Source of the DNA: Chlorobium sp.
GTDB taxonomy: Bacteria > Bacteroidota > Chlorobiia > Chlorobiales > Chlorobiaceae
Assembly: GCA_005862225.1 (NCBI GenBank)
Contig: SZXV01000010.1
Span: forward strand, 248,001 to 312,000
Direction: 5' to 3'
Length of the DNA stretch: 64,000 nt
Shown here: positions 1 to 7,688 of the stretch, one piece after another
How the letters are laid out: every line of letters starts with the position of its first letter
Numbering within the stretch: position 1 is the first letter of the stretch
Made by a program: the position numbers and the translations under genes
Notes under the pieces: generated by a model
Seen by the model: only the letters and a program-made list of their open reading frames with translations
What the model was told of the DNA's origin: nothing
Database searches by the model: none

Positions 1-73
1 GCAAATGATGTTGACCAGAAACAGGATCAATATAGAGGGCAAGTTTTTCAGTAAGTTCTGATAATTTTATCAT
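1..73 (-). CDS. 5' end of an unidentified leftward gene (partial)
   Basis: Reading leftward from an ATG at 73..71 there are 24 uninterrupted codons to the window edge, beginning MIKLSELTEKLALYIDPVSG. The start lies in an AT-rich leader without a convincing Shine-Dalgarno sequence. The peptide looks like ordinary coding sequence but is too short for me to name a family. It would be transcribed away from the pseudouridine synthase gene, making 74-404 a divergent intergenic region. Confidence 0.45.
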   Translation of the reverse strand, partial: MIKLSELTEKLALYIDPVSGQHHL

Positions 74-404
74 TTATAAAAAAAATTTCATTCTTTGTTA
101 TCAATTAATAAACGGAAAATAACAAAAAAAAGACAGTAAAGCAGAAGAAGCACTCAATCTCTCCCTATTGATGACCTCATTCAGCCGCGTACCTCGGCAA
201 TTACAGTGACTATTACTGGAATACAAATTTCCTTGAAGCCCTTAGCGTAGCATCATAGCCTCCAGTACCAGAGTCTGTTACACAAGTGCAACTGCACAAC
301 CGGGCATCTTCGGTAACTGTTGAATGGAAAGCATAGAAGATCTGGGATGGTTTTGTTATAATGACTGCACAAGTGTTCTGGCGGTACTGTTCATACTCAA
401 AAAA
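74..404. other. Divergent intergenic region
   Basis: About 330 bases between the leftward partial gene and the rluD-like gene. The left half is rich in A and T with A-runs; the right half is balanced in composition. An in-frame extension of the rluD-like gene to 324 is open, but its residues do not resemble the family. I see no RNA gene or strong hairpin. It probably holds the promoters of both flanking genes, but no -35/-10 pair is clear enough to place. Confidence 0.4.
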
Positions 405-1448
405 ATGCAAACCCGGTTGCTAAAAAACGAATCCGAAGCAGAAGAAGTAACTTCTCTTGAACCCAAAAAACTTACCCTGCAGGTCAGCCGCGTGCAGACA
501 CCGATGCGTATCGACCAATACCTGACTCGCCAGGTCGAAAACGCCACACGCAACAAGGTGCAGGAAGCAATTGAGGAAGGACGGGTGCTGGTTAATGACA
601 AAACCGTCAAGTCGAACTACCGCGTCAAATCCTGCGATGTCATCCAGATGACCTTTCTTCGGCCACCCGCACCGGAACTGGGGCCTGAAGATATTCCGAT
701 TGACATCATGTATGAGGACGACGATCTGATGGTGATCAATAAAAAGCCTGGCATGGTTGTCCACCCGGCATTCGGCAACTGGACTGGCACGCTGGCCAAC
801 GCCATTCTGCACCACCTCGGCAAGGATGCCGAGGAACTCGACAAGTCTGAACTGCGGCCCGGCATTGTTCACCGGCTCGACAAAAACACCTCCGGGCTAA
901 TCATCGTCGCAAAAAATCCCGTGGCTCTCCACCGTCTTGCCCGACAGTTCGCCGATCGCAAAGTGATAAAGATTTACAAAGCAATGGTTTGGGGAGTTCC
1001 CAACCCGCTCTCGGGCACCATAACAACCAACATCGGACGTTCAAAAAAAGACCGAAAGGTCATGGCAAATTTCCCCTATGAAGGGAAGGATGGAAAAACG
1101 GCCATTACCGACTACAGCATCACCGAAAACCTCCACTGGTTTTCACTCCTCTCGCTGACCCTGCATACCGGAAGAACTCACCAGATCAGGGCACACCTGC
1201 AACACCTTGGCCACCAGATCCTCGGCGACGAAACCTACGGAGGCGCATCACTGCGCACACTCCCCTTCAGCAAAAGCGAAGGCTTCGTCAGAAACCTGCT
1301 TGAGCTGCTGCCGCGCCAGGCGCTCCATGCCGAAACTCTCTCGTTTCAGCAGCCTACAAGCCGGGAGCCACTCTCTTTTACCGCACCACTACCTGAAGAT
1401 ATGCAGCTTGCGCTGGAGAAAATCCGTGGCATGGTAAGCTCTGTATAA
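405..1448 (+). CDS. rluD: RluA/RluD-family 23S rRNA pseudouridine synthase
   Basis: Isomerises specific uridines to pseudouridine in structured RNA; RluD itself acts on helix 69 of 23S rRNA during 50S assembly in the cytoplasm. An N-terminal S4 RNA-binding domain (about residues 28-90, RIDQYLTRQV...GRVLVN) precedes the synthase domain. The catalytic motif GIVHRLDKNTSG places the nucleophilic aspartate at residue 159, and GRTHQIRAHL follows at 256-265. The frame is open from 324, but I chose the ATG at 405 because the family homology begins just after it and the earlier residues look like translated leader. At 347 residues it is normal for RluD. It stands alone as a rightward gene. RluC-like specificity cannot be excluded from sequence alone. 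Confidence 0.9.
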   Translation: MQTRLLKNESEAEEVTSLEPKKLTLQVSRVQTPMRIDQYLTRQVENATRNKVQEAIEEGRVLVNDKTVKSNYRVKSCDVIQMTFLRPPAPELGPEDIPIDIMYEDDDLMVINKKPGMVVHPAFGNWTGTLANAILHHLGKDAEELDKSELRPGIVHRLDKNTSGLIIVAKNPVALHRLARQFADRKVIKIYKAMVWGVPNPLSGTITTNIGRSKKDRKVMANFPYEGKDGKTAITDYSITENLHWFSLLSLTLHTGRTHQIRAHLQHLGHQILGDETYGGASLRTLPFSKSEGFVRNLLELLPRQALHAETLSFQQPTSREPLSFTAPLPEDMQLALEKIRGMVSSV

Positions 1449-1477
1449 CGTCATCGACACTTTCCGTTGTCTTGCGT

Positions 1478-1712
1478 TCAACGTTGCCGATGAGTCTCAA
1501 TCTGAAAAACAATATCATCCAGCGTAACGTTCAGCGCTTTGGCCACATGACAATAAGACATCCATCGTTCCAGTCCGTTTTCCAGTTTCGATTTGCGATA
1601 AATATGGTGTACTTATCTCCGCCACTTCCGCTAATTGCTGTTGAGGCTTTGCCATGGCTTCCGGCATCAGTTCGTGACATTCGCGCTTTCCGTGTCGAAC
1701 AATGGTCAGATT
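1478..1712 (-). pseudogene. Eroded XRE-family (HigA-like) antitoxin remnant
   Basis: Read leftward, one frame gives a helix-turn-helix XRE core: QQQLAEVAEIS, then TPYLSQIETGKRTGTMDVLLS. The match continues after a one-base frame change as AKALNVTLDDIVFQIETH and ends at TGA (1480..1478). Upstream, RHGKRE and LMPEAMA recall the N-terminal part of the antitoxins that carry this HTH, but the linker and first helix are missing, so there is also an internal deletion, and a TGA lies just upstream of the segment. No toxin gene sits beside it. I infer the relic of a toxin/antitoxin module: the HTH identity is clear from the residues, the toxin link is by family. Confidence 0.7.
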
Positions 1713-1800
1713 TCACCAATCTGATAAAGTCGTAGATACTTTACTATGATAGTGATTAACCCTCTTATCTGGACAGAAAAATCCGGTTGCATTTTGTGAA

Positions 1801-1807
1801 AAGGAGG
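1801..1807 (+). promoter_or_regulatory. Strong Shine-Dalgarno deciding the start at 1815
   Basis: AAGGAGG lies seven bases before the ATG at 1815. A second ATG at 1809 is only one base away from it, too close for normal initiation, so 1815 is the better start. Confidence 0.7.
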
Positions 1808-1814
1808 AATGACT

Positions 1815-2030
1815 ATGAGCTTGACACAAATGATGCCAGACAAGGAGCTTACCAAAAAAGTCACCGAAATTCTTTTTAGAGAGCTGGGTTATAGCGATGC
1901 GATCCGGTTTTTATCTCTGCCAAAAGAGCAAAAAATGGAAAGTGTTGAACGACATCGCAACTGGCAGAACACCCTTGATAACGATAATTTTTACAACGAC
2001 ATTTTCACCCCAGACACCAAGCAGGGATAA
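1815..2030 (+). CDS. Small conserved protein of unknown function (possible antitoxin)
   Basis: A 71-residue soluble protein (71 sense codons plus stop) beginning MSLTQMMPDKELTKKVTEIL. It has a predicted helical N-terminal half, the segment FRELGYSDAIRFLSLPKEQK and the charged stretch ESVERHRNW. There is no signal peptide or membrane segment. The strong ribosome site and the existence of a second, decayed copy at 27262-27358 show that this is a real, mobile or duplicated family rather than a chance reading frame. Its size, charge and position next to an eroded antitoxin and a defence island suggest an antitoxin-type protein. That is inference: I recognise no catalytic motif and no adjacent toxin. 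Confidence 0.65.
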   Translation: MSLTQMMPDKELTKKVTEILFRELGYSDAIRFLSLPKEQKMESVERHRNWQNTLDNDNFYNDIFTPDTKQG

Positions 2031-2079
2031 TAGCACGTTGATGAAATAGTCAAGGCAACACCGCCACCTCTGCCGGAAA

Positions 2080-3615
2080 TCAGGGAAAGCTCAATACCTC
2101 CCAATGTCCACCCTTGGTTGGCCCAACATAGCGCAACCGCCCCTCTTTCACTAACTTTGCACTTGCTCGCTCCACTGCTCTCAAAGATTTATCGATTGCT
2201 TTAGCCACCTCAGCAAGTGTCAGTGCAGGGTTTGCCACAAGCAGTTCAAGAATCCGCTCCGGCGTTTTCACCGGCGTTCTGACCGGCGTTTTGACCGGCG
2301 TTTTGACCGGCGTTTTACCAATAACATGTTGAGATGAAACATGAACCCCGCTGACTTCCCCGGTGGGCAACGAAATATTCTCTTTTGCTGCACCAGACAA
2401 AGCGCTCTCCTTTCTCCAGATAGTAACTACAAACCCGTCCGTCAGGCTGAACTCCGGTTCACGCAGACCTGCGTTGCCGCAAAAAGTGATCATGTCACCC
2501 GTTCCCGTGCCCATACGTTCAATGTATTTGGCAAGATAGAGTGACTCCGCCATAAGCGGATTGGCAGGAAACGATCCGTGGGGTTTTCTGAGCTTTTCAA
2601 GGGTCAGTGATGGCGAAAGCGTACCGGGGTTCCACACCTCCAGTCGATCAGCAAACAACATAACCTGAACACTGCCGGTACTGGTATAATCGCGATGCGC
2701 AACAGCATTGACAATTGCCTCCCGCACCACTTCAGGAGGGATTTCGTAGGTGACAGGAACCTCAGCACTTTCGGCACGGGTGCCAACAGCAAGGTCGATT
2801 TTCGAGAGAACAAAGTCAACCGCCTGATCGACAAGCTCAAAGGCCCGACCCTTGTACACCTGATATGACGGGATCGGCTTGGCCACCCTTGTACCATGAA
2901 AATGGGCACACTTGATCTCCGAAGAGATAAGAAAACGCTGGGGATTGAGGCCGAACAACAGCACAGCAGCATGAGAAGGGCGGCCCTTGTTCAGCAAATT
3001 GAGATGGGTCAACAGCTCAAAAGCGGATGCATCTTCCTGAAGCGGAAAGCCGCGCAACAGTCGCGCCCTGCGGATAAAGCGAATCATCGCCTCTGCATCA
3101 AGGTCAGTCAGCGAAGCATCAGGACATACTGCCGCATCAAACGGCCCGGTACGAATCAGCTCCAAATCTTCAAGCGTCTGCACAAGAGCAGCATAAACAC
3201 CAACAAGCAGTTCGGCACTCGTCACAAACCGCCTCCGTATCAGCTCACTGCCCGCCCGCTGAATCAGCTTCCGGATTTTGGGGTGCCGGGTCTCAGCCTC
3301 CCCGCCTTTCACAAAAATCAGCCTTGTTTTGTGGTGCAAGGTTGCCGCATCAAATTCTCGCTCCGTTGGTGAGAGACCATCAGCATCCTCATATCCATAC
3401 TCGTTACCAAACAAGCCAAGATAGATGTCGCACTGTTCAACTTCAGCAAGATAGAGTTCATCAGCCCTGCGGTCAGCAGCAGGAACATCCTCAAACAAAA
3501 AAGGCTCAAAAAACCGGCGCATCAGGGCATCACCGCGCAAATAGTCACGCAGTACCGCCCGTTCAGTCGAGAACTCTTTTTGAACGCTGCTAATGAAAAT
3601 ACGGAGGGTTTTCAT
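2080..3615 (-). CDS. DUF4062 / HATPase_c_4 / winged-helix protein of the defence island
   Basis: A multidomain protein of about 511 residues. The N-terminus, beginning at KTLRIFISSVQKEF and continuing through YLGLFGNEYGYED, is a DUF4062 domain, a Rossmann-like module often found in NTPase and defence proteins. The middle contains the GHKL-type ATPase N-box VREAIVNAVAHRDY with DRLEVWNPG, typical of AlbA_2/HATPase_c_4 regulators, although the usual AlbA_2 N-terminus is replaced by DUF4062. A linker of repeated KTPV units leads to a C-terminal winged helix (LAEVAKAIDKSLRAVERASAKL). I chose the ATG at 3615 because DUF4062 begins there; an upstream GTG at 3714 overlaps the preceding OLD gene by 23 bases and is the alternative. 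It is the last gene of the leftward island. The biochemical role is unknown. Confidence 0.75.
   Translation of the reverse strand: MKTLRIFISSVQKEFSTERAVLRDYLRGDALMRRFFEPFLFEDVPAADRRADELYLAEVEQCDIYLGLFGNEYGYEDADGLSPTEREFDAATLHHKTRLIFVKGGEAETRHPKIRKLIQRAGSELIRRRFVTSAELLVGVYAALVQTLEDLELIRTGPFDAAVCPDASLTDLDAEAMIRFIRRARLLRGFPLQEDASAFELLTHLNLLNKGRPSHAAVLLFGLNPQRFLISSEIKCAHFHGTRVAKPIPSYQVYKGRAFELVDQAVDFVLSKIDLAVGTRAESAEVPVTYEIPPEVVREAIVNAVAHRDYTSTGSVQVMLFADRLEVWNPGTLSPSLTLEKLRKPHGSFPANPLMAESLYLAKYIERMGTGTGDMITFCGNAGLREPEFSLTDGFVVTIWRKESALSGAAKENISLPTGEVSGVHVSSQHVIGKTPVKTPVKTPVRTPVKTPERILELLVANPALTLAEVAKAIDKSLRAVERASAKLVKEGRLRYVGPTKGGHWEVLSFP
2259..2318 (-). repeat. Five 12-bp tandem units encoding a KTPV linker
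   Basis: The unit CCGGCGTTTTGA (+ strand) occurs five times with small changes at 2259-2318. It encodes a repeated four-residue Thr-Pro-Val-Lys linker between the ATPase and winged-helix domains. Units are in frame, so gain or loss changes linker length without breaking the protein. Confidence 0.9.
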
Positions 3616-3691
3616 TGGGGTAGGAGCCTGATTGTGGTTGTTAATGCCTGCACTTATGATAAATGCTTTTCCAATAGTCGATGAAAAAAAA

Positions 3692-5449
3692 CTATTGAGT
3701 TGGATTGGATTCACGTATGAATTCTATCAACTTTTTCATTCGCTGCTTCAAATCAAGAATGTTGAAATCTGGCTCATAATTTGACGTTATATACCTTGCT
3801 ACTTCGACCTTAGGCGCTTGAGTTTCTTTGCCCGTTTGGCTCATTATTTTTAAGCAATTATCATACCGATCAAGATTTGTGAGCAACTTTGATTTCAGGC
3901 ATTTAGTGGTGATAGCTGTTCTCAATTGATCTGGTGGAATGTAATTTTCTATTTCTCGGCCATCAGTAACCCATGCATGACCTGGACCATTATCAAACTC
4001 CATTTGGAGCCGCTTTTTTGTTTGGTTTAACTGTACATGAGGCTTTGCTTGATCGCTATCGAGAATTATGACACCACGTCGATTGAGACGCCGCAGAGAT
4101 ATAAAGTCATTAATCTCAATCTCATCAGGATAATCTTCGTTGGATAGATGCGATGCAAGTTTTCCACCATAAAACATGATGCTGTAGTGAATGCCTTCTA
4201 TCAAATCTGCAGTAAGCCCTCGAAGCCAATAGTTGATATACACTCTGTCAGAGGGGCCTTCAACCCATATTACACAGTTTGCCTGCAATAAATCTGACGG
4301 GTGATATCCCAAATCTTCGCAAACCGTTGACCTTTGATGATCGGATGTTACCCTCTCCACAACCGAGACGGAGTCCTGAAGTCTTACGTGATAGATTTCG
4401 ACCTCATTATTGTCCATCAGTGCTGCGGAATGCGTACTGATAAAATATTGGTTTGTTGTGTGTTCGGTCAGATATCTAATGAGTTTTCGCTGTAATATCG
4501 GATTGAGATGAAGTTCAGGTTCTTCAATACAAATGACGGTATCTGTGAGAACAGTGGCCGCAGAAGCAAGAATTAAAACTTCATGAATACCTGTCCCGAG
4601 TGACTCTATTGGCAGCACTTTGCCATCCATGTATACCAATATTGTGTCACGCTCAAACGGTATCTCAATTGTCGCATCTTGATTGCCAATTACCGTACGG
4701 AGAAACATAGTAATATCATAAAATCTGTTCCGGTCAGCTTGATTGTGTACATCAGGATTCTGTAATCGTGCAAGTCTTTCGATAATTCCTAAACCTTCAA
4801 ACCCATCAGAGTTAGAACCCTTAGCTCCAATTTGGCGAATGGCAGGAATAACAACAACATTAGCATTTGGAATTGGAACTTGAAGTTTTTGTATTACTTC
4901 TGGCTCCCAGTGCTCTTTTCTACCTCCTCCTGAACGATGAGTCAAAAGGTGCCATAGGGTATTAACCTGATTATCATCCAACACTTTGATCGCTTCGAGC
5001 CAAGAATTTAAAACCGGTTGTTTATTGGGTAATACAATAAAACTCCAGCATAAATTACCACCATCTATGCGACGTTTTTCATTAAAAATTGCAGTTATTG
5101 CATTTTTTGCATATTCACGTTCGCGATAGTTTGAAATTTCAATTTCACTGAGTAGACGATAAGAATCTGGTAATACAAGCGCATCATCTTCCGAAACGAT
5201 GTTATCGTCACAAGCTCCAATCAATAGAGGTGGGCGACTTGGGCGATGATATGCAAGTTCATCCAGAGTTTGCATCTTGCCATCAGCCATCTTCGCAACG
5301 ATTTCACTCAAAAATCGAATGATATTCGATTTACCCGCATTATTTCTGCCAATAAAAAGATTGACTTTTGTGAAGTTATCAAAGTACTGCGGATCTTTTC
5401 CAAAGCTCCGATAGCCTGCAATAGCAAGGTTTTTGATTTTAATAGTCAT
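3692..5449 (-). CDS. OLD-family ATPase with TOPRIM nuclease domain
   Basis: A 585-residue overcoming-lysogenisation-defect-type protein: an ABC-like ATPase fused to a TOPRIM nuclease. Residues 34-41 form the Walker A motif GRNNAGKS. The Walker B region reads VICIEEPELHLNP and is followed by the H-loop STHSAALMD. The C-terminal half begins CVIWVEGPSDRVYINYWL, the conserved glutamate of TOPRIM, and later has VIILDSDQAK and GREIENY, fitting the acidic metal-binding residues. Such proteins act on DNA and recur in phage defence (P2 Old, GajA). No UvrD-like GajB gene is adjacent, so this is not a standard Gabija pair. It sits 125 bases after hsdS and just before the DUF4062 gene, on the same strand, so the two may function together. 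Confidence 0.85.
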   Translation of the reverse strand: MTIKIKNLAIAGYRSFGKDPQYFDNFTKVNLFIGRNNAGKSNIIRFLSEIVAKMADGKMQTLDELAYHRPSRPPLLIGACDDNIVSEDDALVLPDSYRLLSEIEISNYREREYAKNAITAIFNEKRRIDGGNLCWSFIVLPNKQPVLNSWLEAIKVLDDNQVNTLWHLLTHRSGGGRKEHWEPEVIQKLQVPIPNANVVVIPAIRQIGAKGSNSDGFEGLGIIERLARLQNPDVHNQADRNRFYDITMFLRTVIGNQDATIEIPFERDTILVYMDGKVLPIESLGTGIHEVLILASAATVLTDTVICIEEPELHLNPILQRKLIRYLTEHTTNQYFISTHSAALMDNNEVEIYHVRLQDSVSVVERVTSDHQRSTVCEDLGYHPSDLLQANCVIWVEGPSDRVYINYWLRGLTADLIEGIHYSIMFYGGKLASHLSNEDYPDEIEINDFISLRRLNRRGVIILDSDQAKPHVQLNQTKKRLQMEFDNGPGHAWVTDGREIENYIPPDQLRTAITTKCLKSKLLTNLDRYDNCLKIMSQTGKETQAPKVEVARYITSNYEPDFNILDLKQRMKKLIEFIRESNPTQ

Positions 5450-5574
5450 ATTGTAGCGTCAGTGAGCATTGGCTTACTGTTCAGGTAATCTCGTCTTAAA
5501 ATTCTTATGACCAGTTTGAACATTATTTCGTATACAAGGGATTAAATAGTCCGATAAATACGTAGAAAAGGCAG

Positions 5575-6837
5575 TCATACTATCCGGATTTTGCCAGTTA
5601 ACAGATTGTACATCATACCCTGCTTTAGCTGAAGAATTTTCTCAAGCTTTATTTCCAGCATATCAATCTCGTTATCCATGTCTGAAAGCACTTTGGCAAT
5701 AGCTGTTTGTTCGGAAAAGGTTGGCAGGTTAATCTGAAAAGCCTGAACCATTGCTTTATTCAGATTTGACTGCGTACCCTGCTGCCCCATCGACTTGACG
5801 ATAGTCTTGAGTGATGTCAGAAAATAATAAAGAAACTCGCTTTCAAGGGTTTCCTTTGGCCTGATACCAAGGATCGCTTGGCTTGAACACAGTGATATAC
5901 CGGCAATACTGCATTCGCCAAGGGACGCATACATCGCGTAAAGCACTGTTCCTGCGGGAAACATTTGTGCTGCACTGTTAGCAAATCCCAATCCTGATAA
6001 ATTACGATCTGTACTTTGAATAACCTTTCCGCCTTTTGTCATATCAGAAATAGAAACCCAAGGAATATCACCATCGTAATAATCAGGAAAAGAAGATGCA
6101 GGTGTTCCACCACTTCCCATTTCTGAAACATCCCCCAACTTCTTCCCCTCCCACTCCCCGCTGAAACCCGGCAGGCGTTTTTTGCCGGTGAGCAGTTCCT
6201 GCATGGCGCCTTGTTTGATCTGGCGTTTTTTGGTGATGAGTTGCTCAAGGGATTCAATGAGGGCATCCGCATCGCTCAAAGCTTCGGCAATGGCACGTTG
6301 TTCGAGGTAAGTTGGGCGTTGAACGGGAAGAGTCCGCAGTATCCCAAGATTGATATGAGGAATTCCGGTTTGAATAGTATTTTTCCGTATTAGCTCTTGC
6401 TGCCCCTTGCTGCTAAAGACGTAATAAAAAAAGTTTGGATCTGCAATTTTACGATTAAGGGTAAGCTTCATTTGGCTCTGCGAAACCAAGTAACGGTCAA
6501 ATAGTTTTTCAGGAACTTGACTTACTTGTCCAAGTGTTCCGCGTTGTGTGAATATGAGATCGAATGGATGAGCGAGATTCGATTCCAATGAATCAGCCTT
6601 TGCATTTGATACAAAGACAAAGGCACCCGAAACCCAACGGGTGCCCATGTTCTGGCCACGAATGACCGGAACGCCATAACTTACATAATCATCTGAAACT
6701 AAATCCGAACCAAATGGCCCTCCCACAATTGCATTACGAACTGATGATGCTATTCCCTGAACTGTAGTACACTCCCAATCCTCAGGAATAACCCCAACCT
6801 CAGTCAGCTTGTAACCGGGTTTCACCTCTGCGTTCAT
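5575..6837 (-). CDS. hsdS: Type I restriction-modification specificity subunit HsdS
   Basis: A 420-residue S subunit that gives the type I methyltransferase/restriction complex its bipartite DNA target. The two-repeat layout is visible. Target-recognition domain 1 (about 15-180) ends in the conserved helix LEQRAIAEALSDADALIESLEQLITKKRQIKQGAMQELLTG, cited here only by its start. Domain 2 (about 210-380) ends in the matching helix SEQTAIAKVLSDMDNEIDMLE...LKQGMMYNLLTGKIR. The start ATG overlaps the KilA-N stop by four bases (ATGA), indicating translational coupling with the hsdM transcript. Both halves are intact, so methylation could continue even though hsdR is frameshifted. Confidence 0.92.
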   Translation of the reverse strand: MNAEVKPGYKLTEVGVIPEDWECTTVQGIASSVRNAIVGGPFGSDLVSDDYVSYGVPVIRGQNMGTRWVSGAFVFVSNAKADSLESNLAHPFDLIFTQRGTLGQVSQVPEKLFDRYLVSQSQMKLTLNRKIADPNFFYYVFSSKGQQELIRKNTIQTGIPHINLGILRTLPVQRPTYLEQRAIAEALSDADALIESLEQLITKKRQIKQGAMQELLTGKKRLPGFSGEWEGKKLGDVSEMGSGGTPASSFPDYYDGDIPWVSISDMTKGGKVIQSTDRNLSGLGFANSAAQMFPAGTVLYAMYASLGECSIAGISLCSSQAILGIRPKETLESEFLYYFLTSLKTIVKSMGQQGTQSNLNKAMVQAFQINLPTFSEQTAIAKVLSDMDNEIDMLEIKLEKILQLKQGMMYNLLTGKIRIV

Positions 6838-7688
6838 GCCTGCCCCTCCTGGCCAGTGCCTGCCGGAAGTAAACGAACAGGCACAGCAGTAAGTGTCTGC
6901 ATCTGACGAATAGCTATCTGGTTGAGCCGTTTCAGACGGTCGCCCTGCAGGAGGCTCATGCGAATAAATTCGGCATTCATCCCCTCAATGTTGGCAAGTA
7001 CGAGCAACTGCTCTACTGTAGCATGGTCACGCATGTTACCGTCAAGCTTGGGATTGGCATCCCGCCACTGCTTCGCTGTAAGGCCGAAGAGGGCGATATT
7101 GAGGATGTCAGCTTCATTGGCATAGGTAATGGCTGCCTGCGCGAGTGTGATTTCCGGTGGTATAAGATAGTCGCGGATGGCATCGGTGTGAATGCGGTAA
7201 TTGAGCTTTGAGAGGGTACGGTTAAGGTTCCAGGAGAGGGAGAGTCGCCGGTTTTCGTCATCCTTGAGACGCTGGAACTCCTTGATAAGGTAGAGCTTGA
7301 ATTCAACTGAAATCCACGAGGCGAATTCAAAGGCAATATCTTTATGGGCATAGGTACCACCATAACGGCCAGATTTCGAAGTAACTCCAAGAGCATTAGT
7401 AGCTTCTATCCAGCGTTGAGGCGAGAGAACAAAGTAATTGCTGCCCGCTTCAGTTTTAAACCTCTCGAATTCGAGAGGTTTAAAACTTGGATTGCTCAAT
7501 ATTTCCCAAAGTCCGAGAAATTCAATCGTACTCCGGCTGCGCATCCAGTTATTGATGATGGCAAACGGTTCCCGTGCATTTCGATACCGGGCAATATCCG
7601 TTAAAGAGATGTAATCTTCATTACTTTGTGAAAGCACGGTAATGGCTACACCCTGTACTTCAATAATTGATTTTGTTGATTTACTCAT
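6834..7688 (-). CDS. KilA-N domain protein embedded in the hsd operon
   Basis: A 284-residue protein with an N-terminal KilA-N DNA-binding domain, seen in YISLTDIARYRNAREPFAIINNWMRSR and the following YGGTYAHKDIAFEFASWISVEFKLYL segment (both over 20 residues only when joined; positions about 25-145). The C-terminal half is helical, with a segment NIALFGLTAKQWRDANP typical of KilA-N proteins carried inside type I restriction operons. Four-base ATGA overlaps at both ends lock it between hsdM and hsdS. KilA-N domains come from phage and large DNA viruses. Its role in restriction operons is not established; regulation or modulation of the complex is a reasonable guess. Confidence 0.8.
   Translation of the reverse strand: MSKSTKSIIEVQGVAITVLSQSNEDYISLTDIARYRNAREPFAIINNWMRSRSTIEFLGLWEILSNPSFKPLEFERFKTEAGSNYFVLSPQRWIEATNALGVTSKSGRYGGTYAHKDIAFEFASWISVEFKLYLIKEFQRLKDDENRRLSLSWNLNRTLSKLNYRIHTDAIRDYLIPPEITLAQAAITYANEADILNIALFGLTAKQWRDANPKLDGNMRDHATVEQLLVLANIEGMNAEFIRMSLLQGDRLKRLNQIAIRQMQTLTAVPVRLLPAGTGQEGQA

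Noticed and set aside
324-404. Longer start of the rluD-like gene at 324
   Set aside because: The 27 extra residues (including FCYNDC) do not resemble the family, and the S4 domain is reached normally from the ATG at 405.
3692-5449. OLD gene as the GajA part of a Gabija system
   Set aside because: No UvrD-like GajB gene is adjacent on either side; the partner is a different, DUF4062-type protein.
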